47,720 nt of DNA from Lachnospiraceae bacterium (GTDB taxonomy: Bacteria; Bacillota; Clostridia; Lachnospirales; Lachnospiraceae), in assembly GCA_011959925.1 (NCBI GenBank), contig BLMD01000383.1:1-47720 (forward strand), written 5' to 3'. The notes under the pieces were generated by a model. It searched no databases, was not told the DNA's origin, and saw only the letters and a program-made list of their open reading frames with translations. This document shows, piece after piece, positions 16,522 through 25,246 of the stretch (position 1 is its first letter; each line of letters opens with the position of its first letter). The position numbers and the translations under genes are program-made.

Positions 16522-16881
16522 ATGGAAAACAAAAGAAAAATCGGGACAGAATACGAAAAAAAAGCGGCGGAATATCTCAGGCAGCAGGGGTTTTTGATTC
16601 TGGAACAGAACTTCTACAGCCGTTTCGGTGAAATCGACATTATTGCAAAAGACGGCAGATATTTCGTGTTTATAGAGGTAAAGTACCGCAGGGACAATTC
16701 CTGCGGCACTCCTTTGGAGGCGGTGCATGCAAAGAAACAGAAGAGAATTTGCAGGACCGCTTCTTATTTTTGCCTAAAGCACGGCTATCCGGATACGACG
16801 CCATGCCGTTTTGACGTAATTGCAATGACGGGAAAGGATGAGATCGTACATATTAAAAATGCGTTTACCTATACTGTATAA
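16522..16881 (+). CDS. YraN family (UPF0102) nuclease-like protein
   Basis: The 119-residue product is a YraN/UPF0102 family member with a predicted PD-(D/E)xK nuclease fold. It shows the conserved order GTEYEKKAAEYL, GFLILEQNFYSRFGEIDIIAKD (split at its ends) and FVFIEVKYRR, giving the E...D...ExK pattern (Glu37, Asp39 region, Glu-Val-Lys). The family's function is uncertain; DNA processing or recombination is suggested for the fold. It lies 22 bases after the FlhX gene and close to rnhB, its usual neighbourhood. Confidence 0.92.
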   Translation: MENKRKIGTEYEKKAAEYLRQQGFLILEQNFYSRFGEIDIIAKDGRYFVFIEVKYRRDNSCGTPLEAVHAKKQKRICRTASYFCLKHGYPDTTPCRFDVIAMTGKDEIVHIKNAFTYTV

Positions 16882-16979
16882 TGCCGTGCGGTTTCACATG
16901 TTTTTCGGCGGGTTTTCGAATAACACGGAGATTGAAAACGAGTAGATTTTGTATCGGAAAGAAAAGAGAGAGGATTGGA

Positions 16980-17831
16980 ATGCAGAAATTAAAACAGGTT
17001 GAATTAAAACATTTTTCTGTCGGAGAAGGAGAGGAGCTTCCGTTATTTGTGTTCCCGTTGTTGGAGTCGTCCGGCATGGTAACGCATGGGTTTACGACGC
17101 GTTTGGGCGGCGTGAGCGAAGGGATTTTTTCTTCTTTGAATTTAAGTTTTACCAGAGGAGATCAGAAAGAGGCAGTGGAAGAAAATTACCGCAGGCTGGC
17201 AAACGCGCTTGGCGTTTCGGCGGAAAGTTTTACAGCTTCCGATCAGACACATACGACAAATGTGATTCGTGTGGACAGGAAAGATGCCGGAAACGGTATT
17301 TGGCGTCCGCAGGATTATAAAGATGTGGACGGGATGGTGACAAATGATTCCGCGGTTACGCTTGTGACGTTTTATGCGGACTGCGTACCGCTTTATTTTG
17401 CAGATCCCGTGCACAGGGCCATCGGGTTAAGCCATTCGGGCTGGCGCGGCACGGTGGGGCGCATGGGAAGCGTTACGCTGGAGAAAATGAGACGGGAATT
17501 TGGTACAAAGCCGGAAGATGTGCTTTGCGCCATCGGTCCTTCGATCTGTAAAAACTGTTATGAAGTAAGTGCCGATGTGGCGGAAGAATTTCAGCGGGAA
17601 TTTGCGGGAAGAGAGCAGGAGATACTTTTTGAAAAAGGAGACGGAAAATATCTGCTGGATCTTTGGAAGGCAAATGAAATTGTGCTGACACAGGCAGGCG
17701 TTCTTAAGCAGCATCTTGCAACGGCAGGCGTGTGTACGTGCTGCAATCCCAAGCTTTTGTTCTCCCACCGGGCAAGCCGGGGGAAGCGGGGGAATCTGGC
17801 TGCCGTGCTGGGGCTTGGATTGGGAAAATAA
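16980..17831 (+). CDS. pgeF: Purine nucleoside phosphorylase/laccase-domain protein PgeF (YfiH/YlmD)
   Basis: Members of this family are copper/zinc-dependent laccase-domain enzymes reported to act on purine nucleosides and on misincorporated cell-wall precursors. The 283-residue product has the metal-site motifs DQTHTTNV, FYADCVPLYF, LSHSGWRGTVGRM and CTCCNPKLLFSHRASRG. The start at 16980 follows GAGAGGATTGGA and gives the usual length; an upstream in-frame ATG at 16881 would add 33 atypical basic residues. It is the last gene before the carB promoter. Confidence 0.92.
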   Translation: MQKLKQVELKHFSVGEGEELPLFVFPLLESSGMVTHGFTTRLGGVSEGIFSSLNLSFTRGDQKEAVEENYRRLANALGVSAESFTASDQTHTTNVIRVDRKDAGNGIWRPQDYKDVDGMVTNDSAVTLVTFYADCVPLYFADPVHRAIGLSHSGWRGTVGRMGSVTLEKMRREFGTKPEDVLCAIGPSICKNCYEVSADVAEEFQREFAGREQEILFEKGDGKYLLDLWKANEIVLTQAGVLKQHLATAGVCTCCNPKLLFSHRASRGKRGNLAAVLGLGLGK

Positions 17832-17843
17832 CAGAAACCCGGG

Positions 17844-17872
17844 TTTACAGACTGCCCGGATTTGTTTATAAT
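17844..17872 (+). promoter_or_regulatory. Sigma-A type promoter of carB
   Basis: TTTACA (17844-17849) and TATAAT (17867-17872) are separated by 17 bases, leaving a leader of about 45 bases. A weak CCGGG/CCCGG hairpin overlaps the -35 region; it may be a remnant terminator for pgeF. No PyrR-type attenuator is visible. Confidence 0.7.
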
Positions 17873-17922
17873 GGAAAAGGTTTCATAATCATATATCAAT
17901 CAGGGAATGCGAGGAATGCAGA

Positions 17923-20900
17923 ATGAAAAGAAATGATATTCATAAGATACTGATCATAGGCTCAGGTCCCATTATTATCGGACAGGCGTGTGAATTTGAC
18001 TATTCGGGTACGCAGGCGTGTAAGGCGCTTAAGAATCTGGGATATGAAATTGTGCTGGTGAATTCCAATCCGGCGACGATTATGACAGATCCGGAGACGG
18101 CAGACGTGACATACATCGAGCCATTAAATGTAGAACGCCTGACGCAGATTATTGAAAAAGAGCGTCCGGACGCCCTGCTGCCGAATCTTGGCGGTCAGTC
18201 CGGATTAAATCTCTGTTCGGAACTGGCAAAAGCGGGCGTTCTGGATCAATACGGTGTGAAGGTGATCGGCGTTCAGGTAGATGCAATCGAGCGGGGAGAA
18301 GACCGTATTGAGTTTAAAAAGACGATGGACAGTCTTGGTATAAAGATGGCGAGAAGCGAAGTTGCTTATTCGGTAGAGGAAGCGCTTTCGATTGCGGATC
18401 AGCTCGGTTATCCGGTGGTTCTTCGTCCTGCCTACACGATGGGCGGCGCCGGCGGCGGACTGGTCTATAATGTCGATGAATTGAAAACGGTATGTGCCAG
18501 AGGGCTTTCTGCAAGCCTGGTGGGGCAGGTGCTTGTGGAGGAGTCTATTTTAGGCTGGGAAGAGCTGGAACTGGAAGTTGTCCGCGATGCAAAAAATAAT
18601 ATGATTACCGTTTGCTTTATTGAAAATATCGATCCTCTGGGCGTACATACGGGAGATTCATTCTGTTCCGCTCCGATGCTCACGATTCCGCAGGATGTGC
18701 AGGATGAGCTGCAAAGGCAGGCATATAAAATTGTAGAAGCGATTCAGGTCATTGGGGGTACCAATGTGCAGTTTGCACACGATCCGGTCAGCGGAAGGAT
18801 TATTGTGATCGAAATCAATCCCAGAACCTCCAGGTCTTCGGCGCTGGCTTCAAAAGCCACCGGTTTTCCGATCGCTCTTGTGTCGGCTATGCTGGCGTGC
18901 GGCTTGACGTTAGACGAAATTCCCTGCGGAAAATATGGGACGCTGGATCAGTATGTGCCGGGCGGGGACTATATTGTGATTAAATTTGCCAGATGGGCGT
19001 TTGAAAAGTTCAAAGGCGCAGAGGACAAGCTGGGTACGCAGATGCGTGCGGTCGGCGAGGTTATGAGTATCGGAAAGACGTATAAAGAAGCATTCCAGAA
19101 AGCGATTCGAAGCCTTGAAAACGGAAAGTACGGGCTTGGTTTTGTAAAAGATTTTGCAAAGAAAAGCAAACTCGATCTTTTAAAAATGCTTGCGGTTCCT
19201 ACGAGCGAGAGACAGTTTATTATGTATGAAGCGCTGCGAAAAGGCGCCACAGTCGAGGAATTATTTGAACGGACGAAGATCAAACATTATTTTATCGAAC
19301 AGATGAAAGAGTTGGTGGAAGAAGAAGAGGAGCTTTTACGGGGAAAAGGAAGCGTACCCCAAAAAGAAGCGCTGCGGCAGGCGAAGCTGGACGGTTTTTC
19401 CGATAAATATTTAAGCGAGATTTTAGAAGTACCGGAGTGTGAAATCCGTAAGGCAAGAATGGAAGCCGGAATACAGGAGGCCTGGGAAGGCGTTCATGTA
19501 AGCGCTACAAAAGACTCCGCCTATTATTTTTCCAGTTATCATATCCAGGATGAAAGTACGGTCTGTACGGATCGGCCGAAAATTATGATCTTGGGCGGAG
19601 GACCCAACCGTATCGGCCAGGGTATTGAGTTTGATTACTGCTGCGTGCATGCGGCGCTTGCCTTAAAGAAACTGGGATTTGAAACGATTATCGTAAACTG
19701 CAATCCGGAAACGGTTTCCACGGATTACGATACGTCCGATAAGCTGTATTTTGAGCCGCTGACGCTGGAGGATGTGCTCAGCATCCATGAAAAAGAAAAA
19801 CCCGTCGGTGTGATCGCGCAGTTCGGCGGACAGACGCCGTTAAATCTGGCTGCCGATTTAAAGAAAAACGGCGTCAATATTCTGGGAACCACGCCGGAGA
19901 CAATCGATATGGCGGAAGACCGCGATCTGTTCCGCGCGATGATGGACAAACTGAACATTCCGATGCCGCAGGCAGGAATGGCAGTCGACGCCGAGGAAGC
20001 GCTTTCCATTGCAAATGAAATCGGCTATCCCGTTATGGTACGTCCTTCCTATGTGCTGGGAGGCCGCGGCATGGAAGTGGTACATGATGATGAATCTCTG
20101 ACCTATTATATGCGGGCAGCCGTAGGCGTGACGCCGGACCGTCCGATTTTGATCGACCGGTTTTTACAGCATGCCACGGAATGTGAAGCGGACGCGATCA
20201 GCGACGGAGAGCATGTATTTGTTCCGGCGGTCATGGAACATATCGAGCTGGCGGGCGTGCATTCCGGAGATTCTGCCTGCATTCTGCCGTCGAAACATTT
20301 ATCGAAAGAACATATCGAGACGATAAAAGAATATACCAGAAAGATTGCGCAGGAAATGAATGTCGTGGGACTGATGAATATGCAGTATGCCATCGAAGAC
20401 GGCACGATTTATGTGCTGGAAGCAAATCCAAGAGCTTCGCGTACCGTTCCGCTGGTATCCAAAGTCTGCGGTATCAATATGGTAAAACTGGCAACGGAAA
20501 TCATGACGGCAAAGATTACGGGGAATCCGTCTCCGGTTCCCGGTCTGCATGACCGCGAAATTCCTTATTACGGCGTAAAAGAAGCCGTATTTCCGTTTAA
20601 TATGTTTCAGGAAGTAGATCCGCTGCTCGGACCGGAAATGCGTTCTACAGGCGAAGTGCTCGGGCTGTCCGGCAGTTACGGGAAGGCGTTTTATAAAGCG
20701 CAGGAAGCGACGCAGACGAAGCTTCCGATGGAAGGAACGGTTCTCTTTAGCGTAAACGACAGGGATAAGCCGGAGCTTGTAGAAACGGCGCGAGAGTTGT
20801 ATGAGTGCGGATTTGGGATTATGGCAACCGGAAGTACCTGCGATAAAATACGGGAAGCGGGGATGAAAGCAGAGAAGATCGCAAAGATCAACGAAGGCCG

Positions 20901-21141
20901 TCCGAATATTCTCGACGCGATTGCAAACGGACAGATCGACCTGATTATCAATACGCCGAATGATAAGAAGGGATCGGTGGACGACAGCTATATTCGAAAA
21001 GCGGCAATCAAAAACAGGATTCCGTATATGACGACGATGGCGGCGGCAAAAGCAACCGCAGCGGGCATCCGTTCCATGAAAAACGGCGAGGGACAGCCGG
21101 TCAAATCACTGCAGGAATATCATGGGAGTATCAAAGGGTAA
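17923..21141 (+). CDS. carB: Carbamoyl-phosphate synthase large subunit
   Basis: CarB makes carbamoyl phosphate from bicarbonate, ammonia and two ATP, feeding pyrimidine and arginine synthesis; ammonia comes from the glutaminase subunit CarA. The 1072-residue product has full family length: two homologous ATP-grasp synthetase halves (first half starting IGSGPIIIGQACEFDYSG, second near residue 550 with LGGGPNRIGQGIEFDYC), a central oligomerisation region, and a C-terminal MGS-like allosteric domain (about 935-1072, with GFGIMATGSTCDKIREAG). No carA lies beside it, so CarA must come from another locus. It has its own promoter and a strong terminator. Confidence 0.98.
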   Translation: MKRNDIHKILIIGSGPIIIGQACEFDYSGTQACKALKNLGYEIVLVNSNPATIMTDPETADVTYIEPLNVERLTQIIEKERPDALLPNLGGQSGLNLCSELAKAGVLDQYGVKVIGVQVDAIERGEDRIEFKKTMDSLGIKMARSEVAYSVEEALSIADQLGYPVVLRPAYTMGGAGGGLVYNVDELKTVCARGLSASLVGQVLVEESILGWEELELEVVRDAKNNMITVCFIENIDPLGVHTGDSFCSAPMLTIPQDVQDELQRQAYKIVEAIQVIGGTNVQFAHDPVSGRIIVIEINPRTSRSSALASKATGFPIALVSAMLACGLTLDEIPCGKYGTLDQYVPGGDYIVIKFARWAFEKFKGAEDKLGTQMRAVGEVMSIGKTYKEAFQKAIRSLENGKYGLGFVKDFAKKSKLDLLKMLAVPTSERQFIMYEALRKGATVEELFERTKIKHYFIEQMKELVEEEEELLRGKGSVPQKEALRQAKLDGFSDKYLSEILEVPECEIRKARMEAGIQEAWEGVHVSATKDSAYYFSSYHIQDESTVCTDRPKIMILGGGPNRIGQGIEFDYCCVHAALALKKLGFETIIVNCNPETVSTDYDTSDKLYFEPLTLEDVLSIHEKEKPVGVIAQFGGQTPLNLAADLKKNGVNILGTTPETIDMAEDRDLFRAMMDKLNIPMPQAGMAVDAEEALSIANEIGYPVMVRPSYVLGGRGMEVVHDDESLTYYMRAAVGVTPDRPILIDRFLQHATECEADAISDGEHVFVPAVMEHIELAGVHSGDSACILPSKHLSKEHIETIKEYTRKIAQEMNVVGLMNMQYAIEDGTIYVLEANPRASRTVPLVSKVCGINMVKLATEIMTAKITGNPSPVPGLHDREIPYYGVKEAVFPFNMFQEVDPLLGPEMRSTGEVLGLSGSYGKAFYKAQEATQTKLPMEGTVLFSVNDRDKPELVETARELYECGFGIMATGSTCDKIREAGMKAEKIAKINEGRPNILDAIANGQIDLIINTPNDKKGSVDDSYIRKAAIKNRIPYMTTMAAAKATAAGIRSMKNGEGQPVKSLQEYHGSIKG

Positions 21142-21172
21142 ACCGATTTGTTTGAATAAGCATTGTGATCTG

Positions 21173-21207
21173 CCGCCGTATGGGAAATTTCCCGTACGGC
21201 GGTTTTT
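21173..21207 (+). terminator. Rho-independent terminator after carB
   Basis: CCGCCGTATGGGAAA pairs with TTTCCCGTACGGCGG, 15 pairs with one G-U, almost no loop, followed by five T. Confidence 0.92.
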
Positions 21208-21260
21208 CTGCGTCGTGGATATGTTAAAAAAACCTTAATAAATTCCTACAGTAATCTTTA

Positions 21261-21289
21261 TTGTTTCGTATAGGGCAAAGTGGTAGACT
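21261..21289 (+). promoter_or_regulatory. Probable promoter of the GntR-ABC operon
   Basis: TTGTTT (21261-21266) and TAGACT (21284-21289) are 17 bases apart. The -10 box is a weak match, and it runs directly into the inverted repeat that begins at 21288, which fits a repressed promoter. Confidence 0.5.
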
Positions 21290-21318
21290 AAGTGTATCAT
21301 ATGTATTAATACACTTAG
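21288..21318 (+). promoter_or_regulatory. Inverted-repeat operator, likely GntR autoregulatory site
   Basis: CTAAGTGTAT (21288-21297) and ATACACTTAG (21309-21318) form a perfect 10-base inverted repeat with an 11-base spacer. It lies between the -10 box and the ribosome binding site AGGAGG (21321-21326) of the GntR gene. YtrA-type GntR repressors usually bind palindromes in their own promoter; binding here is inferred. Confidence 0.65.
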
Positions 21319-21334
21319 CGAGGAGGTTATAGGA

Positions 21335-21715
21335 TTGCTGCAATTAAATTATAGGGATGCAAAACCTATATATGAACAGATCAAAGAAGGAATCCGGCAT
21401 TTGCTTTTGACCAATGCAATCGCTGCGGATGAGAAGCTTCCTTCTGTCCGGGAACTTGCGTCGACTTTGGCAATTAATCCCAATACGATACAGCGGGCAT
21501 ACCGTGAGCTGGAGGCAGAGGGCTATGTATACAGTATGAAAGGGAAAGGCACATTTGCGTCCTCTACGGATTTTATACACAAAAGCAGGGCGCAGGAGCT
21601 TTTAACGGAATTTGACGATGTGGTAGAAGAGCTTTTTGTACTGGACGTGACAAAAGAAGAACTGGGATGCCGTATGGAAAATCTGGAACAGGGGAGGCTT
21701 GTAGAAAATGGTTGA
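21335..21715 (+). CDS. GntR family regulator, YtrA subfamily
   Basis: This 126-residue product is a short GntR repressor without a large effector domain, as in the YtrA subfamily that controls adjacent ABC transporter genes. The winged helix occupies residues about 10-75: PIYEQIKEGIRHLL, KLPSVRELASTLAINPNTIQRAYRELEAEGYVYS (split at its ends), GKGTFAS. The C-terminal ~45 residues form a dimerisation helix. It starts at TTG 21335, eight bases after AGGAGG. It overlaps the ATPase gene by eight bases, and a perfect inverted repeat lies just upstream, so autoregulation of the operon is likely. Confidence 0.92.
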   Translation: MLQLNYRDAKPIYEQIKEGIRHLLLTNAIAADEKLPSVRELASTLAINPNTIQRAYRELEAEGYVYSMKGKGTFASSTDFIHKSRAQELLTEFDDVVEELFVLDVTKEELGCRMENLEQGRLVENG

Positions 21716-22607
21716 AGTTAAAAATCTGGTAAAAGAATTTGACGGGTTCCGTGCATTGGACGGCGCCAATATGTTTGTAAAAAAAGGAGCGATTTATGGT
21801 CTGGTCGGACCAAACGGAGCCGGAAAATCAACGCTTCTTAGGCATCTGACCGGCATTTACCGGCAAAATGAAGGAACGGTTACAATCGACGGAGAACCGA
21901 TTTATGAAAACCCTGGGATCAAAGCAAAATTTGCATTTATTCCGGATGATATTTTCTATTTTATGCAGGCGGATACCATAGAAATGAAACGATTTTACCA
22001 GGGCATTTATCCGAAGTTTGACGAGCAGATGTTTGAGCGCCTGAAAGAATATTTTCCGACGATCGATCCGAAAAAGAATATCCGCAGCCTGTCAAAAGGA
22101 ATGCAGAAGCAGGTGGCGTTCTGGCTTGCCGTTTGTACGAGACCGGAGCTTTTGATTTTAGATGAGCCGGTAGACGGCCTGGATCCTGTGATGCGCCGTC
22201 AGATCTGGAGTATTATTATGGCGGACGTATCGGAGCATGAAACGACGGTGATCGTCTCTTCCCACAATTTAAGGGAATTGGAAGATGTCTGCGATCATGT
22301 GGGAATTATGCATAAAGGGAAAATCATGATCGAGCGGTCGTTAAGCGACCTGCAGGGAAGCGTCTGCAAGATACAGGCGGCGTTTCAGGCAGAGATGCCA
22401 AAACTTCCGGAAGGATTTGAAGTGCTTCATATGTCAAATACCGGAAGGGTTTATACGCTGATCGTAAAGGGGGATCCGGCAGAAGCGAAGCGGCAGCTTG
22501 AGAAAATGCATCCGATGCTGATCGATCTGCTTCCTTTGACACTGGAAGAGATTTTTATATATGAATTAGGAGGGGTAGATTATGAGGTCAAAGACATCTT
22601 GTTTTAA
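21708..22607 (+). CDS. ABC transporter ATP-binding protein
   Basis: The 299-residue product is an ABC ATPase for the permease encoded next. Walker A is GPNGAGKST (about residues 36-44), the signature is SLSKGMQKQ in place of LSGGQ, which is common in ABC-2 type exporters, and Walker B is LLILDEPVDGLDP, followed by the switch His in VSSHNLRELEDVC. A C-terminal accessory region of about 75 residues follows. The gene overlaps both neighbours (8 and 26 bases), so the three proteins are translationally coupled. In YtrA-type systems such transporters often respond to cell-envelope antibiotics; the substrate here is unknown. Confidence 0.93.
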   Translation: MVEVKNLVKEFDGFRALDGANMFVKKGAIYGLVGPNGAGKSTLLRHLTGIYRQNEGTVTIDGEPIYENPGIKAKFAFIPDDIFYFMQADTIEMKRFYQGIYPKFDEQMFERLKEYFPTIDPKKNIRSLSKGMQKQVAFWLAVCTRPELLILDEPVDGLDPVMRRQIWSIIMADVSEHETTVIVSSHNLRELEDVCDHVGIMHKGKIMIERSLSDLQGSVCKIQAAFQAEMPKLPEGFEVLHMSNTGRVYTLIVKGDPAEAKRQLEKMHPMLIDLLPLTLEEIFIYELGGVDYEVKDILF

Positions 22608-24480
22608 CAAAACGATTTTCTTCAAAAATATTACGCATTTCTGGCCGATCTGGATGTTGATTCTGGCATGGAATCTGTTTGTCCTGCCGTTTATGATCTA
22701 TAACAGTTCTCAGCAGTATAAACTGATGAATGATATCGGGAAAGAAGAACTGGAACAGTCTATGTCAAACGATATTTTATCGCTGGTTGCGGTCTATATC
22801 AATCCGGTTGTGTTGTTTATATTTTCTGTCGTTGCGGTGATGGCAGTATTTTCCTATCTCTATCAGGCAAGGTCGGCGAATACCATTCATGCGCTGCCTG
22901 TGACAAGAAAGGAACTGTTCTTTACGAATTATATTTCCGGCCTGCTGTTTTTGATTGTTCCGGAAATCATCGGATTTCTGATGGGAATTTTAGTCAGCGC
23001 GTTTTGCGGTTATGCGTATATGAACCACTTGCTGGCAGGACTTTTGTTTGCATGCGGGATCAGTACGGCGCTTTACAGTTTTAATGTGTTTATTGCCATG
23101 TTTACCGGGCAGCTTTTTGCCGTGCCGATTTTTGCCGTAATCATTCACTTTTTGTATGTAGGCGCAAAGACGCTGGTGGCAATGGTAATGTCTATGATTT
23201 CTTACGGTTTGCCGATGTCGTTTCCAGGAGGTAAACTGGATGTGCTTTCGCCGCTTTTCTATCTGTTGAGACATGTGAGGTTAGAGTATGACCATACAAA
23301 GGATTATGCGGTCATTATCGGAATACAGGGAAAAGAAACCGTAACGGTTTACGTTCTCGTTTCGCTGGTATTTGCAGTGGCTGCGTATCTGATTTACCGG
23401 ATCCGGAATATGGAATCTGCGGGCAGTTTGGTTTCGATCGCCTGGATCTGTCCGATCTTTCGGTGGGGCGCGGCGTTTTGCGGAGGCGCATTGTTCAGTG
23501 CCATTTTCTGCAGCATTATGGGATTTTCTGCGGGTATATCGGTTTTTATAGCGGTGTTGGTGTCGGCAGTTTTCTTTGGGATTGTATTCTTTTTTGGGGC
23601 GCAGATGTTTTTGGAAAAAGGGTTCCGTGTCTTTACGAAAAAGAGAATTGCAGAATGCGGTATATTTCTTGTGATATTTGCCGGTCTGTATGTTTCGATT
23701 GAAGTGGATTTATTTGGACAGGAGCGGAAAATACCGGATGTATCGCAGGTGGATCGCGCGTATATCGATGCTTATGACTCGATTGGAGGTTCCGATGAGG
23801 AGATGATCGGGCAGGTGATGGATATACACAGACAGGTGATTGATTCCAAACGGGAATTTGAACGCCATGAGGCACAGAGCTGGCAGAATTTATATATTAC
23901 CGTTCGGTATTATATGAAAAACGGATCTACGATCACGCGCAGCTATGCGATTCCGGCAGACGACGGCATGTTAGAGGATAACGATACGGTTCTTCACAGG
24001 GTTGCCCAGCTGGCAGCCGTTCCGGACAATTATCGCCGGCTGCTGTTTGGAGAGGAGGATCAGGAGATTGAGCCGATCGGCGGCTGGATCGAATTGTATA
24101 ACGATCAGGAAGCGGCAGATCAGAAAAAATTTTCCAAAGAGGATGCAGAATACGTATATCGTGCGGTACTTGCCGATATTGAAGAAGGAAATTTTAAAGA
24201 TGTGATCATGAATCGATATTCGTCTGACAACAGCGACAGCCAGGCGTATGACAATACGCTTGTACTGGAATGCCTTTCAGAGAATAACGAAACAAACGGC
24301 GATGCGGGACCGATGTATTCTTATGCCTATGAGAAGGCAAGTGCGGCTTCTATCAATGCCTATATCAGGTTTGATGCCAATTGCCATCATGTGCTTGATA
24401 CCTTAAAAGAGATCGGAGCGATCCAGGGAGAGGAAGACCTGATTACGGTACAGGAGAGAAGTGAGCAATCCGATGAATAG
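22582..24480 (+). CDS. ABC-2 type permease with soluble C-terminal domain
   Basis: The 632-residue product is the membrane partner of the preceding ATPase. About ten hydrophobic segments lie within residues 15-385. The last ~240 residues are soluble and acidic, with no hydrophobic stretch, resembling the DUF6449-type tail reported in some clostridial permeases (recalled, not verified). Residues such as TIHALPVTRKELFFTNYISG (about 100-120) match the cytosolic coupling loop common to ABC-2 permeases. AGGAGGGG precedes ATG 22582. It ends the operon; a strong hairpin follows. Confidence 0.85.
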   Translation: MRSKTSCFNKTIFFKNITHFWPIWMLILAWNLFVLPFMIYNSSQQYKLMNDIGKEELEQSMSNDILSLVAVYINPVVLFIFSVVAVMAVFSYLYQARSANTIHALPVTRKELFFTNYISGLLFLIVPEIIGFLMGILVSAFCGYAYMNHLLAGLLFACGISTALYSFNVFIAMFTGQLFAVPIFAVIIHFLYVGAKTLVAMVMSMISYGLPMSFPGGKLDVLSPLFYLLRHVRLEYDHTKDYAVIIGIQGKETVTVYVLVSLVFAVAAYLIYRIRNMESAGSLVSIAWICPIFRWGAAFCGGALFSAIFCSIMGFSAGISVFIAVLVSAVFFGIVFFFGAQMFLEKGFRVFTKKRIAECGIFLVIFAGLYVSIEVDLFGQERKIPDVSQVDRAYIDAYDSIGGSDEEMIGQVMDIHRQVIDSKREFERHEAQSWQNLYITVRYYMKNGSTITRSYAIPADDGMLEDNDTVLHRVAQLAAVPDNYRRLLFGEEDQEIEPIGGWIELYNDQEAADQKKFSKEDAEYVYRAVLADIEEGNFKDVIMNRYSSDNSDSQAYDNTLVLECLSENNETNGDAGPMYSYAYEKASAASINAYIRFDANCHHVLDTLKEIGAIQGEEDLITVQERSEQSDE

Positions 24481-24492
24481 ATAATCCGATAG

Positions 24493-24538
24493 AGGGCAGG
24501 TGTGACTTGCGAAAGTCGAACCTGCCCTTAATATTTTT
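24493..24538 (+). terminator. Terminator after the GntR-ABC operon
   Basis: AGGGCAGGT pairs with ACCTGCCCT around an inner GACTT/AAGTC stem, followed by TAATATTTTT. Confidence 0.8.
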
Positions 24539-24597
24539 AAACGGAAAAGAGACGGTTAACGTCAGCCATCTGTTTTCCCATTCATTCTATTTCCGCC

Positions 24598-24626
24598 TTG
24601 CACTTATCAAACAGACGATTTATAAT
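24598..24626 (+). promoter_or_regulatory. Sigma-A type promoter of the acetyltransferase gene
   Basis: TTGCAC (24598-24603) and TATAAT (24621-24626) are separated by 17 bases. The AAGGAG site at 24656-24661 and ATG 24672 follow. Confidence 0.8.
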
Positions 24627-24671
24627 GGGAAAAGTGTGAGAAAAAGAGGTGTTTGAAGGAGTGAAAAGCAA

Positions 24672-25151
24672 ATGTTAATCAGGAAGTACGCGGCAAGAGA
24701 TCTTGCAGAAATGATAAAAATATGGAATGCTGTAGTAGAAGAAGGTATCGCGTTTCCGCAGGAAGAAGCGCTTGAGTTATCAAACGGAATGGAGTTTTTC
24801 GCTTCACAAAGCTACTGTGGAGTTGCGGAAGAGAACGGAGTAATTGTTGGACTATATATCTTGCATCCAAACAATGTCGGACGGTGCGGGCACATTTGCA
24901 ATGCAAGTTATGCGGTAGAAGCAGAATGCAGAGGAAAGCACATCGGAGAGCAGTTAGTACAGGACTGTTTGTTAAATGCGAAAAGGCTTGGCTTCGGGGT
25001 GCTTCAGTTTAATGCGGTTGTCGAGAGCAACGTTTCTGCGCGCCATTTGTATGAGAAATTAGGATTTACGCAGTTGGGGACGATACCGAAAGGTTTTAGG
25101 ATGAAGGACGGTCATTTTGAAAACATTTGTCCATATTATCGAGAATTATAA
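24672..25151 (+). CDS. GNAT family N-acetyltransferase
   Basis: The 159-residue product is a cytosolic GNAT enzyme transferring an acetyl group from acetyl-CoA to an amine; the acceptor is unknown. Motif A, the acetyl-CoA pyrophosphate loop, is VEAECRGKHIGEQLV (about residues 87-101), matching the R/Q-x-x-G-x-G/A pattern with H in one glycine-loop position. VESNVSARHLYEKLGFTQLG is the typical C-terminal motif B region. It has its own promoter and no obvious operon partner. Confidence 0.9.
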   Translation: MLIRKYAARDLAEMIKIWNAVVEEGIAFPQEEALELSNGMEFFASQSYCGVAEENGVIVGLYILHPNNVGRCGHICNASYAVEAECRGKHIGEQLVQDCLLNAKRLGFGVLQFNAVVESNVSARHLYEKLGFTQLGTIPKGFRMKDGHFENICPYYREL

Positions 25152-25246
25152 ATTGATTCAAATTTGTTTGATGTTGATGCGGTATCCTTAGAGTGTATGT
25201 CAGCATTGAAAGAAGCCGGTTCAAGGCGGTGGAATGGAGATTAAGA

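Noticed and set aside
16881..16979. A longer pgeF starting at the ATG at 16881
   Set aside because: The extra 33 residues are basic and Cys-containing without similarity to the family, and ATG 16980 has the better ribosome binding site.
17833..17863. AACCCGGGTT palindrome and CCGGG/CCCGG hairpin as a pgeF terminator
   Set aside because: The stem is short with a mismatch and has no proper T tract, and it overlaps the -35 box of the better-supported carB promoter.
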